A stretch of 64,000 nucleotides of DNA, from the NCBI GenBank assembly GCA_964544605.1, contig CAZJBX010000006.1:25715-89714 (forward strand), written 5' to 3'. Positions 25,493-34,421 of the stretch are shown piece after piece; position 1 is the stretch's first letter; every line of letters begins with the position of its first letter. The stretch is from JAMIFN01 sp964544605. GTDB taxonomy: Bacteria; Pseudomonadota; Gammaproteobacteria; Burkholderiales; Burkholderiaceae_C. Made by a program: the position numbers and the translations under genes. Under the pieces are notes generated by a model, which searched no databases, had not been told where the DNA came from, and was given only the letters and a program-made list of their open reading frames with translations.

Positions 25493-27475
25493 ATGAAAAC
25501 CTCCTACTCTGCTGGCCGTGCAACGGCCTTGGCCGCTGCTGCTGTGGCCTCATTGGGCCTGTCTGCACCCTTCTCTGCTTGGGCCGATGACAGCGCCGCC
25601 ACCTCTCTCAATACCCTGCCCGCCACTGTGGTCACGGCTGGCCGCTTCAAAGAAGAAGCCGCTCGGCAAACCCAAGGCGTGAGCGTGATTACCGCCCAAG
25701 AGATAGCCCAAAGCGGCGCGCGCAGCGTGCAAGATGCGCTGCAACGCGTGCTCGGTCTGCTGCCCATGAAGCAAGACCTCTCAGGCACAGGCAGCGCTGG
25801 CATTGATTTGCGCGGCTATGGCGAAAGCGCATGGAGCAACCAAGTGGTTGTCATCGACGGCCTGCGCATGAATGAAGGCGACCTCTCTAGCCCACAACTG
25901 GCCAATGTGCCGATTGACAGCATCGAGCGCATTGAAGTCGTGCGCGGCGCGGCCTCTGTGCTCTACGGCGAAGGCGCAAGCGCAGGCGCCATCATCATCA
26001 CCACCAAAGCAGGCGCAGGCGTGGCCCGCAAAACGGGCGGCAGCATCAGCGTGGGCGCTGGCAGCAAAAAACGCCGCGAAATCGCCGCCAATGCCACTTT
26101 TGCTGGCGACAACGGCTTCTCTATGGATGTATCAGCGCAAAAAGACAAAGCCGACAAGCACCGCCAAAACTTTGACAACGACAACGAAGTGGCCCGCCTG
26201 GGCGCGCAATGGAGCAATGACTGGTTGCGCGTGGGCGCTCATATTGGCCACGACAAAAAAGAAACCGGCCTGCCCGGTGCTCTGGACGCCGACCAATACC
26301 GCGACAACCCTTGGCAAAGCAACACGCCCAACAACCGCGTGAAACAAAGCAATGACAACCACGGCCTGTTTGCCCAAGCCATGCTGGGCAGCTGGGAGCT
26401 GGCTGGCGACATCAACTGGCGTGACAAAGCCTCGCGCAGCGTCAGCGCTTGGGGCAGTTATGACTTTGACCTCGACGCGCGCAACAGCAGCCTGCGCGCG
26501 CGCCACCAACACAAAGGCGAGGGCTTTGGCAACAGCCTCATCGTGGGCTACGACGAAAGCCGCTGGCAGCGCGACATACTGGGGGCTTTTGGCAGCCGCG
26601 CCGTGGCCAAAAACAAAGGCTTCTACATCAAAGATGAACTGAGCCTGAATGACAACTCAACCCAATTGAGCGCTGGCTGGCGACGCGAAAAGGCCAACAA
26701 AACAGAAAGCGGCAGCGCCAGCACATTCAAACAAAATGTGGATGCATGGGAATTGGGCCTGGCCCAAAGCTTGAGCAGCGACTGGACCGCCTACGCCCGC
26801 GCCGCCAAAGCCCTGCGCATGGCCAATGTGGATGAATTCAGCTTCACCATTCCGAACACCGCCTTGTTGCCCCAAACCAGCAAAGACTTGGAAGCCGGTT
26901 TGCGCTGGCACACCGAGGCCAGCAAGCTGGAGCTGCGCGCCTACCGCAGCCGCGCCAATAACGAAATTGGCTATGACGGCACAGCCGACGGCCCCTACGG
27001 CCCCGGCACAGGCGCGAATGTGAATTTGGACCCCACCAAACGCAGCGGTCTGGAACTCGACAGCAGCCACAAACTGAGCCAAGAATGGACGCTGCTGGCC
27101 AATGCCGCACTGCGAAAAGCCAAATTCCGAGGCGGCGCCAATGCGGGCAACAATGTGCCCTTGGTCGCCAAGCAAACCCTCAGCTTGGGCGCCAACTGGC
27201 AGCCCACGGCTGAGCACAGCGTCAACGCCCGTGCCAATTGGGTCGGCAAACAAGATATTGGCTTGAACAACGCCTGCCGCGTGCCCAGCTACACCACCCT
27301 TGATGTGGGCTACCGCTTCCAACGCAATGGCTGGGAGCTGAACACCCATGTGCAAAACTTGGGCGATAAAAAATACTTCAGCACCGCGTTTGGCTGCACC
27401 GCTACTGGGCAAGCCACCAGCATCTACCCTGAAGCGGGCCGCAGCCTGCAAGTGAATTTGGGCTACCGCTTCTAA
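25493..27475 (+). CDS. TonB-dependent corrinoid receptor (first copy)
   Basis: 660-residue outer-membrane gated channel. From the ATG at 25493 (the frame opens inside the riboswitch at 25361) it has a signal peptide ending near AWA-DD. A TonB box TVVTAGRF, a plug domain (about residues 50-165, with VVVIDGLRMNEG and IERIEVVRGAASVLYGEGA) and a 22-strand barrel ending in GYRF follow. The preceding riboswitch makes corrinoid uptake the likely role, but the sequence differs clearly from the BtuB-like second receptor, so it may take a different corrinoid. A terminator follows. In-frame ATG at 25472 is an alternative start. Confidence 0.87.
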   Translation: MKTSYSAGRATALAAAAVASLGLSAPFSAWADDSAATSLNTLPATVVTAGRFKEEAARQTQGVSVITAQEIAQSGARSVQDALQRVLGLLPMKQDLSGTGSAGIDLRGYGESAWSNQVVVIDGLRMNEGDLSSPQLANVPIDSIERIEVVRGAASVLYGEGASAGAIIITTKAGAGVARKTGGSISVGAGSKKRREIAANATFAGDNGFSMDVSAQKDKADKHRQNFDNDNEVARLGAQWSNDWLRVGAHIGHDKKETGLPGALDADQYRDNPWQSNTPNNRVKQSNDNHGLFAQAMLGSWELAGDINWRDKASRSVSAWGSYDFDLDARNSSLRARHQHKGEGFGNSLIVGYDESRWQRDILGAFGSRAVAKNKGFYIKDELSLNDNSTQLSAGWRREKANKTESGSASTFKQNVDAWELGLAQSLSSDWTAYARAAKALRMANVDEFSFTIPNTALLPQTSKDLEAGLRWHTEASKLELRAYRSRANNEIGYDGTADGPYGPGTGANVNLDPTKRSGLELDSSHKLSQEWTLLANAALRKAKFRGGANAGNNVPLVAKQTLSLGANWQPTAEHSVNARANWVGKQDIGLNNACRVPSYTTLDVGYRFQRNGWELNTHVQNLGDKKYFSTAFGCTATGQATSIYPEAGRSLQVNLGYRF

Positions 27476-27498
27476 CAGCAGACCCCATTCGCAGCCTC

Positions 27499-27528
27499 AG
27501 CCGCCGCCTTCGGGTTGGCGGCTTTTTT
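27499..27528 (+). terminator. Terminator after the first receptor
   Basis: Stem AGCCGCC / GGCGGCT with an 11-base loop and six T. It separates the first receptor from the second riboswitch operon. Confidence 0.87.
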
Positions 27529-27554
27529 CATGCCTAGGGTTTACCCCAGTGGCT

Positions 27555-27560
27555 TATAAT
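27555..27560 (+). promoter_or_regulatory. -10 box of the second cobalamin riboswitch transcript
   Basis: TATAAT 8-9 bases before the conserved CCGTTGGTGC that opens the riboswitch, as for copy 1. Confidence 0.6.
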
Positions 27561-27566
27561 GCCCCC

Positions 27567-27853
27567 CGTTGGTGCATCGCCAGCCCGTTCGTGGCTGGCA
27601 GTTAAACGGGAAGCAAGAGGGTGGCTGTATGCCGCATACAGCAAAACCTCACTTGCGCTGCCCCCGCAACAGTAAGCTGCTCAATGGCCACCGCCATTCA
27701 CTGCCCCACACACCGCCACTGGGTGCTTGCGCACTTGGGAAGGCTTGGGACACGCACAGCAGCCAGCCTGGATACCGGCCAACAAGGTGGTCGTCTGCGC
27801 CCTGCGTGCAGGCAACCGTATGCTGCGCTTGGCGGGGAACCCAATCGCAGCGC
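27567..27853 (+). promoter_or_regulatory. Cobalamin riboswitch 2
   Basis: Second B12 riboswitch, nearly identical to the one at 25182. It has GTTAAACGGGAA (from 27601), CTGCCCCCGCAAC in L5, GCCACTG at 27715-27721, GGGAAGG and the AGCCAGCCTGGATACCGG box. The P13 hairpin is at 27822-27851 (GCTGCG..CGCAGC), with loop GCGGGG at 27832-27837 complementary to CCCCGC at 27662-27667. The two copies differ mostly in the P6/P-variable stems, by compensating changes. It controls the long btuB-cob operon. Confidence 0.93.
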
Positions 27854-27877
27854 AAAGCTTTTCGTGTTTCACGCTTT

Positions 27878-29728
27878 ATGACAACCCTTGCTTTTGCCGC
27901 CCGTTGGACGGCAGTTGCGGCCTGTGCTTGCGCCGCCCTTTCTTCTTACGCCCAAAATCCCCAAACCCCCAAGGCCGATGCAGCCACCACACTGGCCCCC
28001 ACGGTGGTCACCGCAGGCCGCGTGCAGCAAAACCTGCACGATGTGATTGCCGATATGACGCTCATTGACCGCCAAGAGATTGAGCAAAGCGGTGCCAACT
28101 ATGTGGCCGATATTCTGGCCCGCCAGCCCGGTATTGAACTGGTGCGCAACGGTGGCGCGGGCGGCACCACCAGCTTGTATCTGCGCGGCGCACCCAGCCA
28201 ATACACCGCCGTGCTGATTGACGGCGTGCGCGTGGACTCCCAAGCGGGCAGCGGCGGCGTGGCCTGGAGCAACATCCCCGCCGCACAAATCGATCGCATT
28301 GAAATTGTGCGCGGCCCCAGCGCCGCCGTGTACGGCTCAGATGCCATGGCCGGCGTGATTCAAATCTTCACCCGCCAAGGGCAGCAGGGCTTTCACCCCA
28401 GCGTAGAGCTGGGCGTGGGCAGCAACAGCAGCCACAAAATCAATGCCAGCCTGCGCGGTGGCACTGAGGCCATCACCTACGCCCTGAACTTGGCCCACGA
28501 CAAAAGCAAGGGCTTTGATAACCGCCCCAATATCGCCACGGCCAACCACGACCGCGACGGCTGGAAAAATACCTCGGCCAATTTGAATCTGAACTGGCAA
28601 TTGAACGAGCAGCACCGCCTGAGTCTGACGGCCTTGGACAGCGAGGGCCAAGCCCAATACGACACCAGTGCCGCCGATGACCGCACCTACAACGACACCC
28701 GCACCTTGGGCCTGAACTGGCAAGCGCAGTGGACACCGCAATACCAAAGCCGCCTGAGCTATAGCAAAGGGCAGGAGAACTACGAAACCCACCCCTCGCC
28801 CTACCGCACAGAAACCACCATCAACAGCTATTTGTGGCACAACGAATACCGCCAAGGCGGGCATCTCTTGAGCGCCGCTGTGGAGCGCCGCGAGGACAAG
28901 GTCAATAACACCAGCCTCAGCCCCAGCCCCAAAGCCGACCGCAGCCAAAACGCCATCGCCTTGGGTTACGGCCTGCAAACGGGTGCCCACCATGTGCAGT
29001 TGAATGTGCGCCAAGACCACGACAGCGACTGGGGCCACAAAAGCACAGGCAGCTTGGGCTATGCGCTGAATTTTGGCGGCCACTGGCGTTTGAGCGCTTC
29101 CACAGGCACGGCCTTCCGTGCGCCCACGCTCTACCAGCGCTTTAGTCCCTACGGCAGCGCCAATTTGCAGCCTGAAAAAGGCTATAGCCAAGAGCTGGGC
29201 CTGCGCTGGGCCAAGGCTGGGCACACGGCCTCGGCCACACTCTTTCACAACCGCTACAGCAACCAAATCAGCTTTGGCCCCGCTGGGCCATGCAGCGCCA
29301 GCTTCGGCTGCTATGTGAATGTGGCCAAGGCGAAAAACACGGGCCTGAGCCTGAGCGCCAGCACCCATGTGGCCGCGTGGCGTTTTGGCGCCAATATCGA
29401 TTGGCAGAACCCGAAAAACGACATCACAGGCAAGCTGCTGGCCCGCCGCGCCCGCCACAACAGCAAGCTCACGGCGGATACCCAAATCGCTGGCTTCACG
29501 CTGGGCGCGGAGTTGCAGCACAAAGGCAAACGCTTTGATGGCGAGGGCGAAGTGCGCCCCATGTCCAGCTACACCCTGCTCAACCTCCACGCCAGCAAGC
29601 CCTTGGCCCAAGGCTGGACTTGGGTGGGCCGCATCGACAACGCCAGCAAAGAAAGCTACGAAACCGCCCAGAACTACGCCACTGGTGGCCGCCAAGCCTA
29701 TGTCGGCCTGCGCTGGAGCTTGGACTAA
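27878..29728 (+). CDS. btuB: TonB-dependent vitamin B12 receptor BtuB
   Basis: 616-residue outer-membrane B12 transporter. The real start is the ATG at 27878; the open frame begins at 27569 within the riboswitch. A signal peptide ends near SYAQ, with a TonB box APTVVTAGR. The plug contains TSLYLRGAPSQYTAVLIDG and IDRIEIVRGPSAAVYGSDA, typical of BtuB, followed by a beta barrel. The C-terminus is WSLD rather than the usual final phenylalanine of barrel proteins. There is no clear ribosome binding site, consistent with riboswitch control of translation. The cobB ATG follows 3 bases after the stop. Confidence 0.92.
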   Translation: MTTLAFAARWTAVAACACAALSSYAQNPQTPKADAATTLAPTVVTAGRVQQNLHDVIADMTLIDRQEIEQSGANYVADILARQPGIELVRNGGAGGTTSLYLRGAPSQYTAVLIDGVRVDSQAGSGGVAWSNIPAAQIDRIEIVRGPSAAVYGSDAMAGVIQIFTRQGQQGFHPSVELGVGSNSSHKINASLRGGTEAITYALNLAHDKSKGFDNRPNIATANHDRDGWKNTSANLNLNWQLNEQHRLSLTALDSEGQAQYDTSAADDRTYNDTRTLGLNWQAQWTPQYQSRLSYSKGQENYETHPSPYRTETTINSYLWHNEYRQGGHLLSAAVERREDKVNNTSLSPSPKADRSQNAIALGYGLQTGAHHVQLNVRQDHDSDWGHKSTGSLGYALNFGGHWRLSASTGTAFRAPTLYQRFSPYGSANLQPEKGYSQELGLRWAKAGHTASATLFHNRYSNQISFGPAGPCSASFGCYVNVAKAKNTGLSLSASTHVAAWRFGANIDWQNPKNDITGKLLARRARHNSKLTADTQIAGFTLGAELQHKGKRFDGEGEVRPMSSYTLLNLHASKPLAQGWTWVGRIDNASKESYETAQNYATGGRQAYVGLRWSLD

Positions 29729-29731
29729 GCC

Positions 29732-31090
29732 ATGGGCCAAACCGCACACTGCCCCGCACTGCTCATCAGCGCCCCCGCATCAGGCCAAGGCAAAACCACG
29801 GTGGTGGCCGCCTTGGCACGGCTGCTGACGCGCCAAGGCTGGCGGGTGCAGGTGTTCAAATGCGGGCCTGATTTTTTAGATGGCCAATGGCATACCTTGG
29901 CCAGCGGCCAAGCGGTGGACAATGTGGACGGCTGGATTCATGGCGAGGCCGATATCCGTGCCCGCCTGCACCACGCCGCCTTGCACAACGATGTGCTGCT
30001 GATTGAGGGCGTGATGGGCCTCTACGATGGCCAGCCCAGCAGCGCCGATCTGGCCCGCCTGCTGGATTTGCCCGTGCTTTGTGTGATTGCCGCCCAAGCC
30101 ATGGCCGCCAGCTTTGGCGCTTTGGCCTACGGTCTGGCGCACTACCCCCACCAACAAGCGGGCCCGCTGCGCTGGGCTGGCGTGCTGGCCAACCGCGTGG
30201 GCAGCCCGCGCCATGCGCAAATGCTGGCCGATAGCCTGCCGCAAACGCAGCAGTTTTGGGGCGCTGTGCCGAACCAAACGGCTTGGCGCTTGCCCGAGCG
30301 CCATTTGGGTTTGCACCTGCCCAGCGCCACAACCGACGCATTGGCCCAGCTCGATGGCTGCGCCGATGCCCTCGCTGCCACGCCCTTGGGCCAGCTCAAT
30401 TTGGCGCAGTGGCAGCAGCATTTTTCGGTGGCCTTTGCGCCCCCAGCCGCAGCCGCGCCAGCGCCTGATTTGTCTGGGCAGCGCATTGCCATTGCCCGTG
30501 ATGCCGCCTTGGGCTTTATTTACCCCGCCAATGAAGATGCGCTGCGGCGCTGGGGTGCGCAACTGTGCTATTTCTCGCCCTTGGCCGATGAAGCCCTGCC
30601 GCCTTGCGATGCCCTGTGGCTGCCTGGCGGCTACCCTGAACTGCACGCCCCACGCCTGCAAGCGGCCGAGCGCAGCCGCCGCAGTGTGGCCGCCCATATC
30701 GCAGCGGGCAAACCCGTGTGGGCTGAGGGTGGCGGTATGTTGCTTTTGGGTGAGGGCGTGGTGCAGACCGACGGCCACTTCAGCCCCCTATGGGCTTTGC
30801 TGCCCGGGCGCGCCCACATGCAAACGCGTTTGGCCGGCTTGGGCTCACAAGCCTGGGCCCAGCCTGCGGGCACGCTGCGCGGGCACAGCTTTCACCGCAG
30901 CACTTGGGCCAGCCCCCTGCCCGTACTGGGCCACTGCCGCTATGCCGATGCCGCCCGCAGCGAAGCGGGGGAACTGGGCGAAGCCATTTACGCCCACGGT
31001 GCAGTGCGGGCCAGTTATTTCCACCCCTACTTCCCCTCTGCACCGCAAGTGGTGGCCACTCTGTTTGGCCCGCCCCAGCAGAGTCTTTAA
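29732..31090 (+). CDS. cobB: Cobyrinate a,c-diamide synthase, amidotransferase Cys replaced
   Basis: 452 residues with the CobB/CbiA order: an N-terminal ATP-dependent synthetase domain (P-loop SAPASGQGKTTV at 13-24, then KCGPDFLDG) and a C-terminal glutamine amidotransferase-like domain. The family amidates the a and c carboxylates of (hydrogeno)cobyrinate. The odd point is VWAEGGGML at residues 329-337: family members have Cys at the first glycine after AE (Cys330 in Salmonella CbiA), but here residue 333 is Gly (codon GGT at 30728-30730). GHSFHRSTW keeps a histidine. The protein may use free ammonia, be inactive, or reflect an error. It is the second gene of the riboswitch operon. Confidence 0.87.
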   Translation: MGQTAHCPALLISAPASGQGKTTVVAALARLLTRQGWRVQVFKCGPDFLDGQWHTLASGQAVDNVDGWIHGEADIRARLHHAALHNDVLLIEGVMGLYDGQPSSADLARLLDLPVLCVIAAQAMAASFGALAYGLAHYPHQQAGPLRWAGVLANRVGSPRHAQMLADSLPQTQQFWGAVPNQTAWRLPERHLGLHLPSATTDALAQLDGCADALAATPLGQLNLAQWQQHFSVAFAPPAAAAPAPDLSGQRIAIARDAALGFIYPANEDALRRWGAQLCYFSPLADEALPPCDALWLPGGYPELHAPRLQAAERSRRSVAAHIAAGKPVWAEGGGMLLLGEGVVQTDGHFSPLWALLPGRAHMQTRLAGLGSQAWAQPAGTLRGHSFHRSTWASPLPVLGHCRYADAARSEAGELGEAIYAHGAVRASYFHPYFPSAPQVVATLFGPPQQSL

Positions 31091-31102
31091 GATGCCAAGC
31101 CT

Positions 31103-31684
31103 ATGCAGAACACCACAGCACACACCTTGATTTTGGGCGGGCAAAAAAGCGGCAAATCGGCCCATGCCGAGGGCTTGGCCGCCGCTTGGCTGGCACAAAA
31201 CCCCAGCCACCGTGCCACCTTGATTGCCACCGCCACGGCGGGCGATGCAGAAATGGCCGCACGCATTGCCCGCCACCAAAGCGACCGCGCCGCCCGCGTG
31301 CCCGGTTTGGCCACGCATGAGGAACCGCTGGCCTTGGCGCAAACGATTGCACAACTGAGCCAGCCGCACACCCTGCTGGTGGTCGATTGCCTGAATTTGT
31401 GGCTCACCAACTGCTTGATGCCCCTGCCGCCGCAAGCGCCTTTGCCCATTGCCGCATTGCCCGCCCAAGTGGCGCAATTGCAAGCGGCCTTGGCCGCCGC
31501 ACCTGGCCCTGTGGTGCTGGTGAGCCAAGAAATTGGCCTGAGCCTGATTGCCTTGGACGCACAAGTGCGGCAATTCGTCGATGCCCTGGGCCTGCTCAAC
31601 CAGAGCTTGGCACAAAGCTGCGCCCAAGTGCGCCTGATGGTGGCGGGCCTGCCCCTGCCCCTCAAGCCAGCCCCTGCCCTGTAA
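31103..31684 (+). CDS. cobU: Adenosylcobinamide kinase / GTP:adenosylcobinamide-P guanylyltransferase
   Basis: 193-residue bifunctional enzyme that phosphorylates adenosylcobinamide and then attaches GMP. P-loop GGQKSGKSAHAE at residues 11-22, the segment RIARHQSDRAA with the histidine that takes GMP, VVDCLNLWLTN near residues 92-102 and VSQEIGLSLI. Length is near the family norm. It follows cobB by 12 bases in the riboswitch operon. GDP-cobinamide is the substrate of CobS, encoded at 46319. Confidence 0.92.
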   Translation: MQNTTAHTLILGGQKSGKSAHAEGLAAAWLAQNPSHRATLIATATAGDAEMAARIARHQSDRAARVPGLATHEEPLALAQTIAQLSQPHTLLVVDCLNLWLTNCLMPLPPQAPLPIAALPAQVAQLQAALAAAPGPVVLVSQEIGLSLIALDAQVRQFVDALGLLNQSLAQSCAQVRLMVAGLPLPLKPAPAL

Positions 31685-31702
31685 ACCCTGAAAGCGAATG
31701 TG

Positions 31703-32593
31703 ATGTTGAAGTTTTTGCGTTTTTGCTTGGCCCTCAGTTTGAGCTGGGGCTTGAGCCTGCCCGCCTTGGCCGCCGCTTATGTGGTGGTCGATAGCGCAGG
31801 CACGGCCACGCGCTTTGAGCGCCCACCCGAGCGCATCGTCAGCCTGCTGCCCTCTTTGGCAGAAACCGTCTGCGCCTTGGGCGCTTGCCAAAAACTGGTG
31901 GGCGTGGACCGCTATTCGGTGTGGCCACCTGAGCTGGCCAAGGTGAAAAAAGTCGGCGGCGGCCTCGACCCCCATATTGAAGCCGTGGTGGCCCTCAAGC
32001 CCGATGTGGTGCTGGTCTCACATTCCAGCCGCGCCAGTGGCCGCCTACGGGCTTTGGGCCTGAAGGTGCTGGTGATGGAGCCAAAAACCCATGCCGATGT
32101 CCGCGCCACCACCGCCATGCTGGCGCAAATGTTGGGTCTGCCGCCCAGCGCCGCCCAGCGCCTGTGGCAGCGCACCGAGGCGGAAATCGCCGCCGCCCGC
32201 GCCCGCCTGAATGCCCAGCAGCAAGCACAAAAAGTGTATTTCGAGGTCAGCCGTGGGCCATTTGCTGCGGGGCAAAACTCCTTTATGGGCGAAACCATGG
32301 CGCAATTGGGCTTGGGCAATATCGTTGGCGCAGACCTTGGCCCCTTCCCCAAGCTCAACCCTGAGTTTGTGGTGCGCCAGCGCCCCGATGTCATCATGGC
32401 CGGCGAGCGCAGCGCCGCCGACATCCGCAGCTACCCCGGCTGGGCCGCCCTGCCCGCCATGCGCCAAGGGCGGGTCTGCATTTTCAATGAGGCGCAAATG
32501 GACATCATGATTCACCCGGGCCCGCGCATGGGCGAGGGCGCGGCACTGATGGCGCAATGTGTGCTGGGCGAGCTGCCCAAGCCCAAACTGTGA
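31703..32593 (+). CDS. btuF: Periplasmic corrinoid-binding protein BtuF
   Basis: 296-residue substrate-binding protein of the class III (TroA/BtuF) fold, delivering corrinoid to BtuCD. A signal peptide (to about ALAA) is followed by the two-lobe domain with ERIVSLLPSLAETVCALGA and KPDVVLVSHSS. The ATG at 31703 is preferred to the in-frame GTG at 31700. Its place ahead of permease and ATPase genes in a riboswitch operon points to B12 or cobinamide rather than iron-siderophore. Confidence 0.87.
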   Translation: MLKFLRFCLALSLSWGLSLPALAAAYVVVDSAGTATRFERPPERIVSLLPSLAETVCALGACQKLVGVDRYSVWPPELAKVKKVGGGLDPHIEAVVALKPDVVLVSHSSRASGRLRALGLKVLVMEPKTHADVRATTAMLAQMLGLPPSAAQRLWQRTEAEIAAARARLNAQQQAQKVYFEVSRGPFAAGQNSFMGETMAQLGLGNIVGADLGPFPKLNPEFVVRQRPDVIMAGERSAADIRSYPGWAALPAMRQGRVCIFNEAQMDIMIHPGPRMGEGAALMAQCVLGELPKPKL

Positions 32594-32606
32594 AGGCGAG
32601 CTGGCA

Positions 32607-33638
32607 ATGAAGCCCATGGCATTACTGGGGCGGGCCGCCCTGCTGCTGCTCCTGACAGCGGCGCTCATGCTGCTGGCCCTGTGCGTGGGCGCAGATGGTG
32701 TGCGCGCGCCTTGGCGTTTGAGCCAAGATTTGTGGCAGGGTGATGATTTGCTGCGTCACATCGTGCTGGAAATCCGCGCCCCGCGCATGTTGGGCGCTTG
32801 GCTGGTGGGCGCTTTGCTGGGCTTGGCTGGCGGCATGGCGCAGGGCCTGTTTCGCAACCCCTTGGCCGAACCCTATTTGCTCGGCTCAGCCAGTGGTGCA
32901 TCGCTGTTTGTGGCCTTATTCATGCTGCTGGCCGCTTGGGTCACGCAAAGCCAAAACCACATGGAGTTGAGCTGGCTGCTGCGCTTGGGGCTGACAGGCG
33001 CGGCCTTTATTGGCGCGGGCGCATCGGTGCTGCTGACCATGGTGCTGGCTGGCGGCGCACGCCACAATTTGCAACTGCTGTTGGCTGGCGTGGTGGTGGG
33101 TGTGGTGATGAGCGCGGCCACCGCCCTCATCATGCTGATGAACCCCAACATCATGCCCAATATGCAGAGCTTTATGTGGGGCAATACGGCCTTTATCGGC
33201 TGGGATGCCAGCATCTTGCTCCTGCTGCTGTTCATCCCCTGTGCGCTGCTGGCTGTGCTCGGCGCACGCGGCCTGAATGCGCTGGCGCTGGGTGAAGTCA
33301 CCGCCGCCAGCTTGGGCCTGCCGCTGGCGCGTTTTCGCCTGCTGTATATCGCCCTGATTGCCGTGAGCACCGGTGCAGCCGTAGCGCAAGCGGGCCTGAT
33401 TGCCTTTATTGGCTTGGCCGCACCGCATATTGCGCGGGGGCAGGTCAGTGGCAATTACCGCCTGCTGTTGCCCTTTGCGGCCCTGTATGGCGGCTTTTTG
33501 CTGCTGCTGGCCGATGTGGTGGCGCGCATCATCATCTTGCCCGAGGAGCTGCCCGTGGGCGTGGTCACGGCCATTGTGGGCGGGGTGTATTTGCTCGGCC
33601 TCATGCACCGCCGCAATTGGCAAGGGGGTCAAGCATGA
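32607..33638 (+). CDS. btuC: Corrinoid ABC transporter permease BtuC
   Basis: 343-residue FecCD-family permease with about nine to ten membrane helices. Family segments are RAPRMLGAWLVGALLGLAGG after the first helix, NPLAEPYLLGSASGAS, and the ATPase-coupling region GLIAFIGLAAPHIAR near the C-terminus. The ATG at 32607 has AAGGCGAG upstream; the frame opens at 32559. Its TGA overlaps the btuD ATG (ATGA). Confidence 0.9.
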   Translation: MKPMALLGRAALLLLLTAALMLLALCVGADGVRAPWRLSQDLWQGDDLLRHIVLEIRAPRMLGAWLVGALLGLAGGMAQGLFRNPLAEPYLLGSASGASLFVALFMLLAAWVTQSQNHMELSWLLRLGLTGAAFIGAGASVLLTMVLAGGARHNLQLLLAGVVVGVVMSAATALIMLMNPNIMPNMQSFMWGNTAFIGWDASILLLLLFIPCALLAVLGARGLNALALGEVTAASLGLPLARFRLLYIALIAVSTGAAVAQAGLIAFIGLAAPHIARGQVSGNYRLLLPFAALYGGFLLLLADVVARIIILPEELPVGVVTAIVGGVYLLGLMHRRNWQGGQA

Positions 33639-34408
33639 ACAACGCCGCATTGCAGACCCAAAACCTCAACCTCCAAGTCGGCAACAAAGCGATTTTGCAA
33701 GGCATAGACTGCCACATTCCAGTCGGGCAGTTCAGCGCCATCATCGGCCCCAATGGGGCAGGCAAAAGCAGCCTGATGCGCTGCTTGGCGGGCCTACAAA
33801 CAGGCCAGGGCCAAGTGCTGTTGCAAGGGCAAAGCATCGCCAGCCTCAGCCCGCGCCAACGCGCCCAAGGCATGGCTTATTTGGCGCAAAACGATGGCGG
33901 CAACACCTTGGACGAGCTGCGCGTGCAAGACATCGTCATGCTCGGCCGCCTGCCCCACCAAGGTTTGCTCAGCCCCGGCCGCCCAGCCGATGCCGAAGCT
34001 GTTGATGCGGCCCTGCAAGCCACAGGCAGCGCCCATTTGCGCCAGCGCCTGTTTGCCCAGCTCTCAGGCGGTGAGCGCCAAAAAGTGCTGCTGGCGCGGG
34101 CCTTGGCCGTGCAAGCGCCACTGCTGCTGATGGATGAGCCGCTGAACCACCTTGACCCACCGCACCAAAGCGACTGGCTGCGCCTGGTGCGCCAGCTCAC
34201 GCAGCAGGGCCAAACCGTGGTTGCCGTGCTGCACGACATCAACTACGCCCTGCGGGCCGACCATGTGCTGGTGCTGGCCGCAGGCCGCCTGCAACACCAA
34301 GGCAGCAGCCAAGACGCGGCCACCCACCGCGCCATTGAAGCCGTGTTTGAGCAACGCCTGCGCATGGTGCAGGTGGAGGGCCGTTGGCTGGCCCTGCATG
34401 ATTTGTAA
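33635..34408 (+). CDS. btuD: Corrinoid ABC transporter ATP-binding protein BtuD
   Basis: 257-residue ABC ATPase. Walker A GPNGAGKSS near residue 38, signature LSGGERQK near 145, Walker B LLLMDEPLNHLD and the switch histidine in VLHDIN. It energises the BtuC permease, with which its start overlaps by 4 bases. The next gene, cobO, follows by 13 bases. Confidence 0.9.
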   Translation: MNNAALQTQNLNLQVGNKAILQGIDCHIPVGQFSAIIGPNGAGKSSLMRCLAGLQTGQGQVLLQGQSIASLSPRQRAQGMAYLAQNDGGNTLDELRVQDIVMLGRLPHQGLLSPGRPADAEAVDAALQATGSAHLRQRLFAQLSGGERQKVLLARALAVQAPLLLMDEPLNHLDPPHQSDWLRLVRQLTQQGQTVVAVLHDINYALRADHVLVLAAGRLQHQGSSQDAATHRAIEAVFEQRLRMVQVEGRWLALHDL

Positions 34409-34421
34409 AAAGGAGAGAACG

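Noticed and set aside
27569..27877. Upstream extension of btuB
   Set aside because: Lies within the second riboswitch; the signal peptide begins at 27878.
28337..29749. 470-residue minus-strand frame opposite btuB
   Set aside because: Antisense shadow of a clear TonB-dependent receptor.
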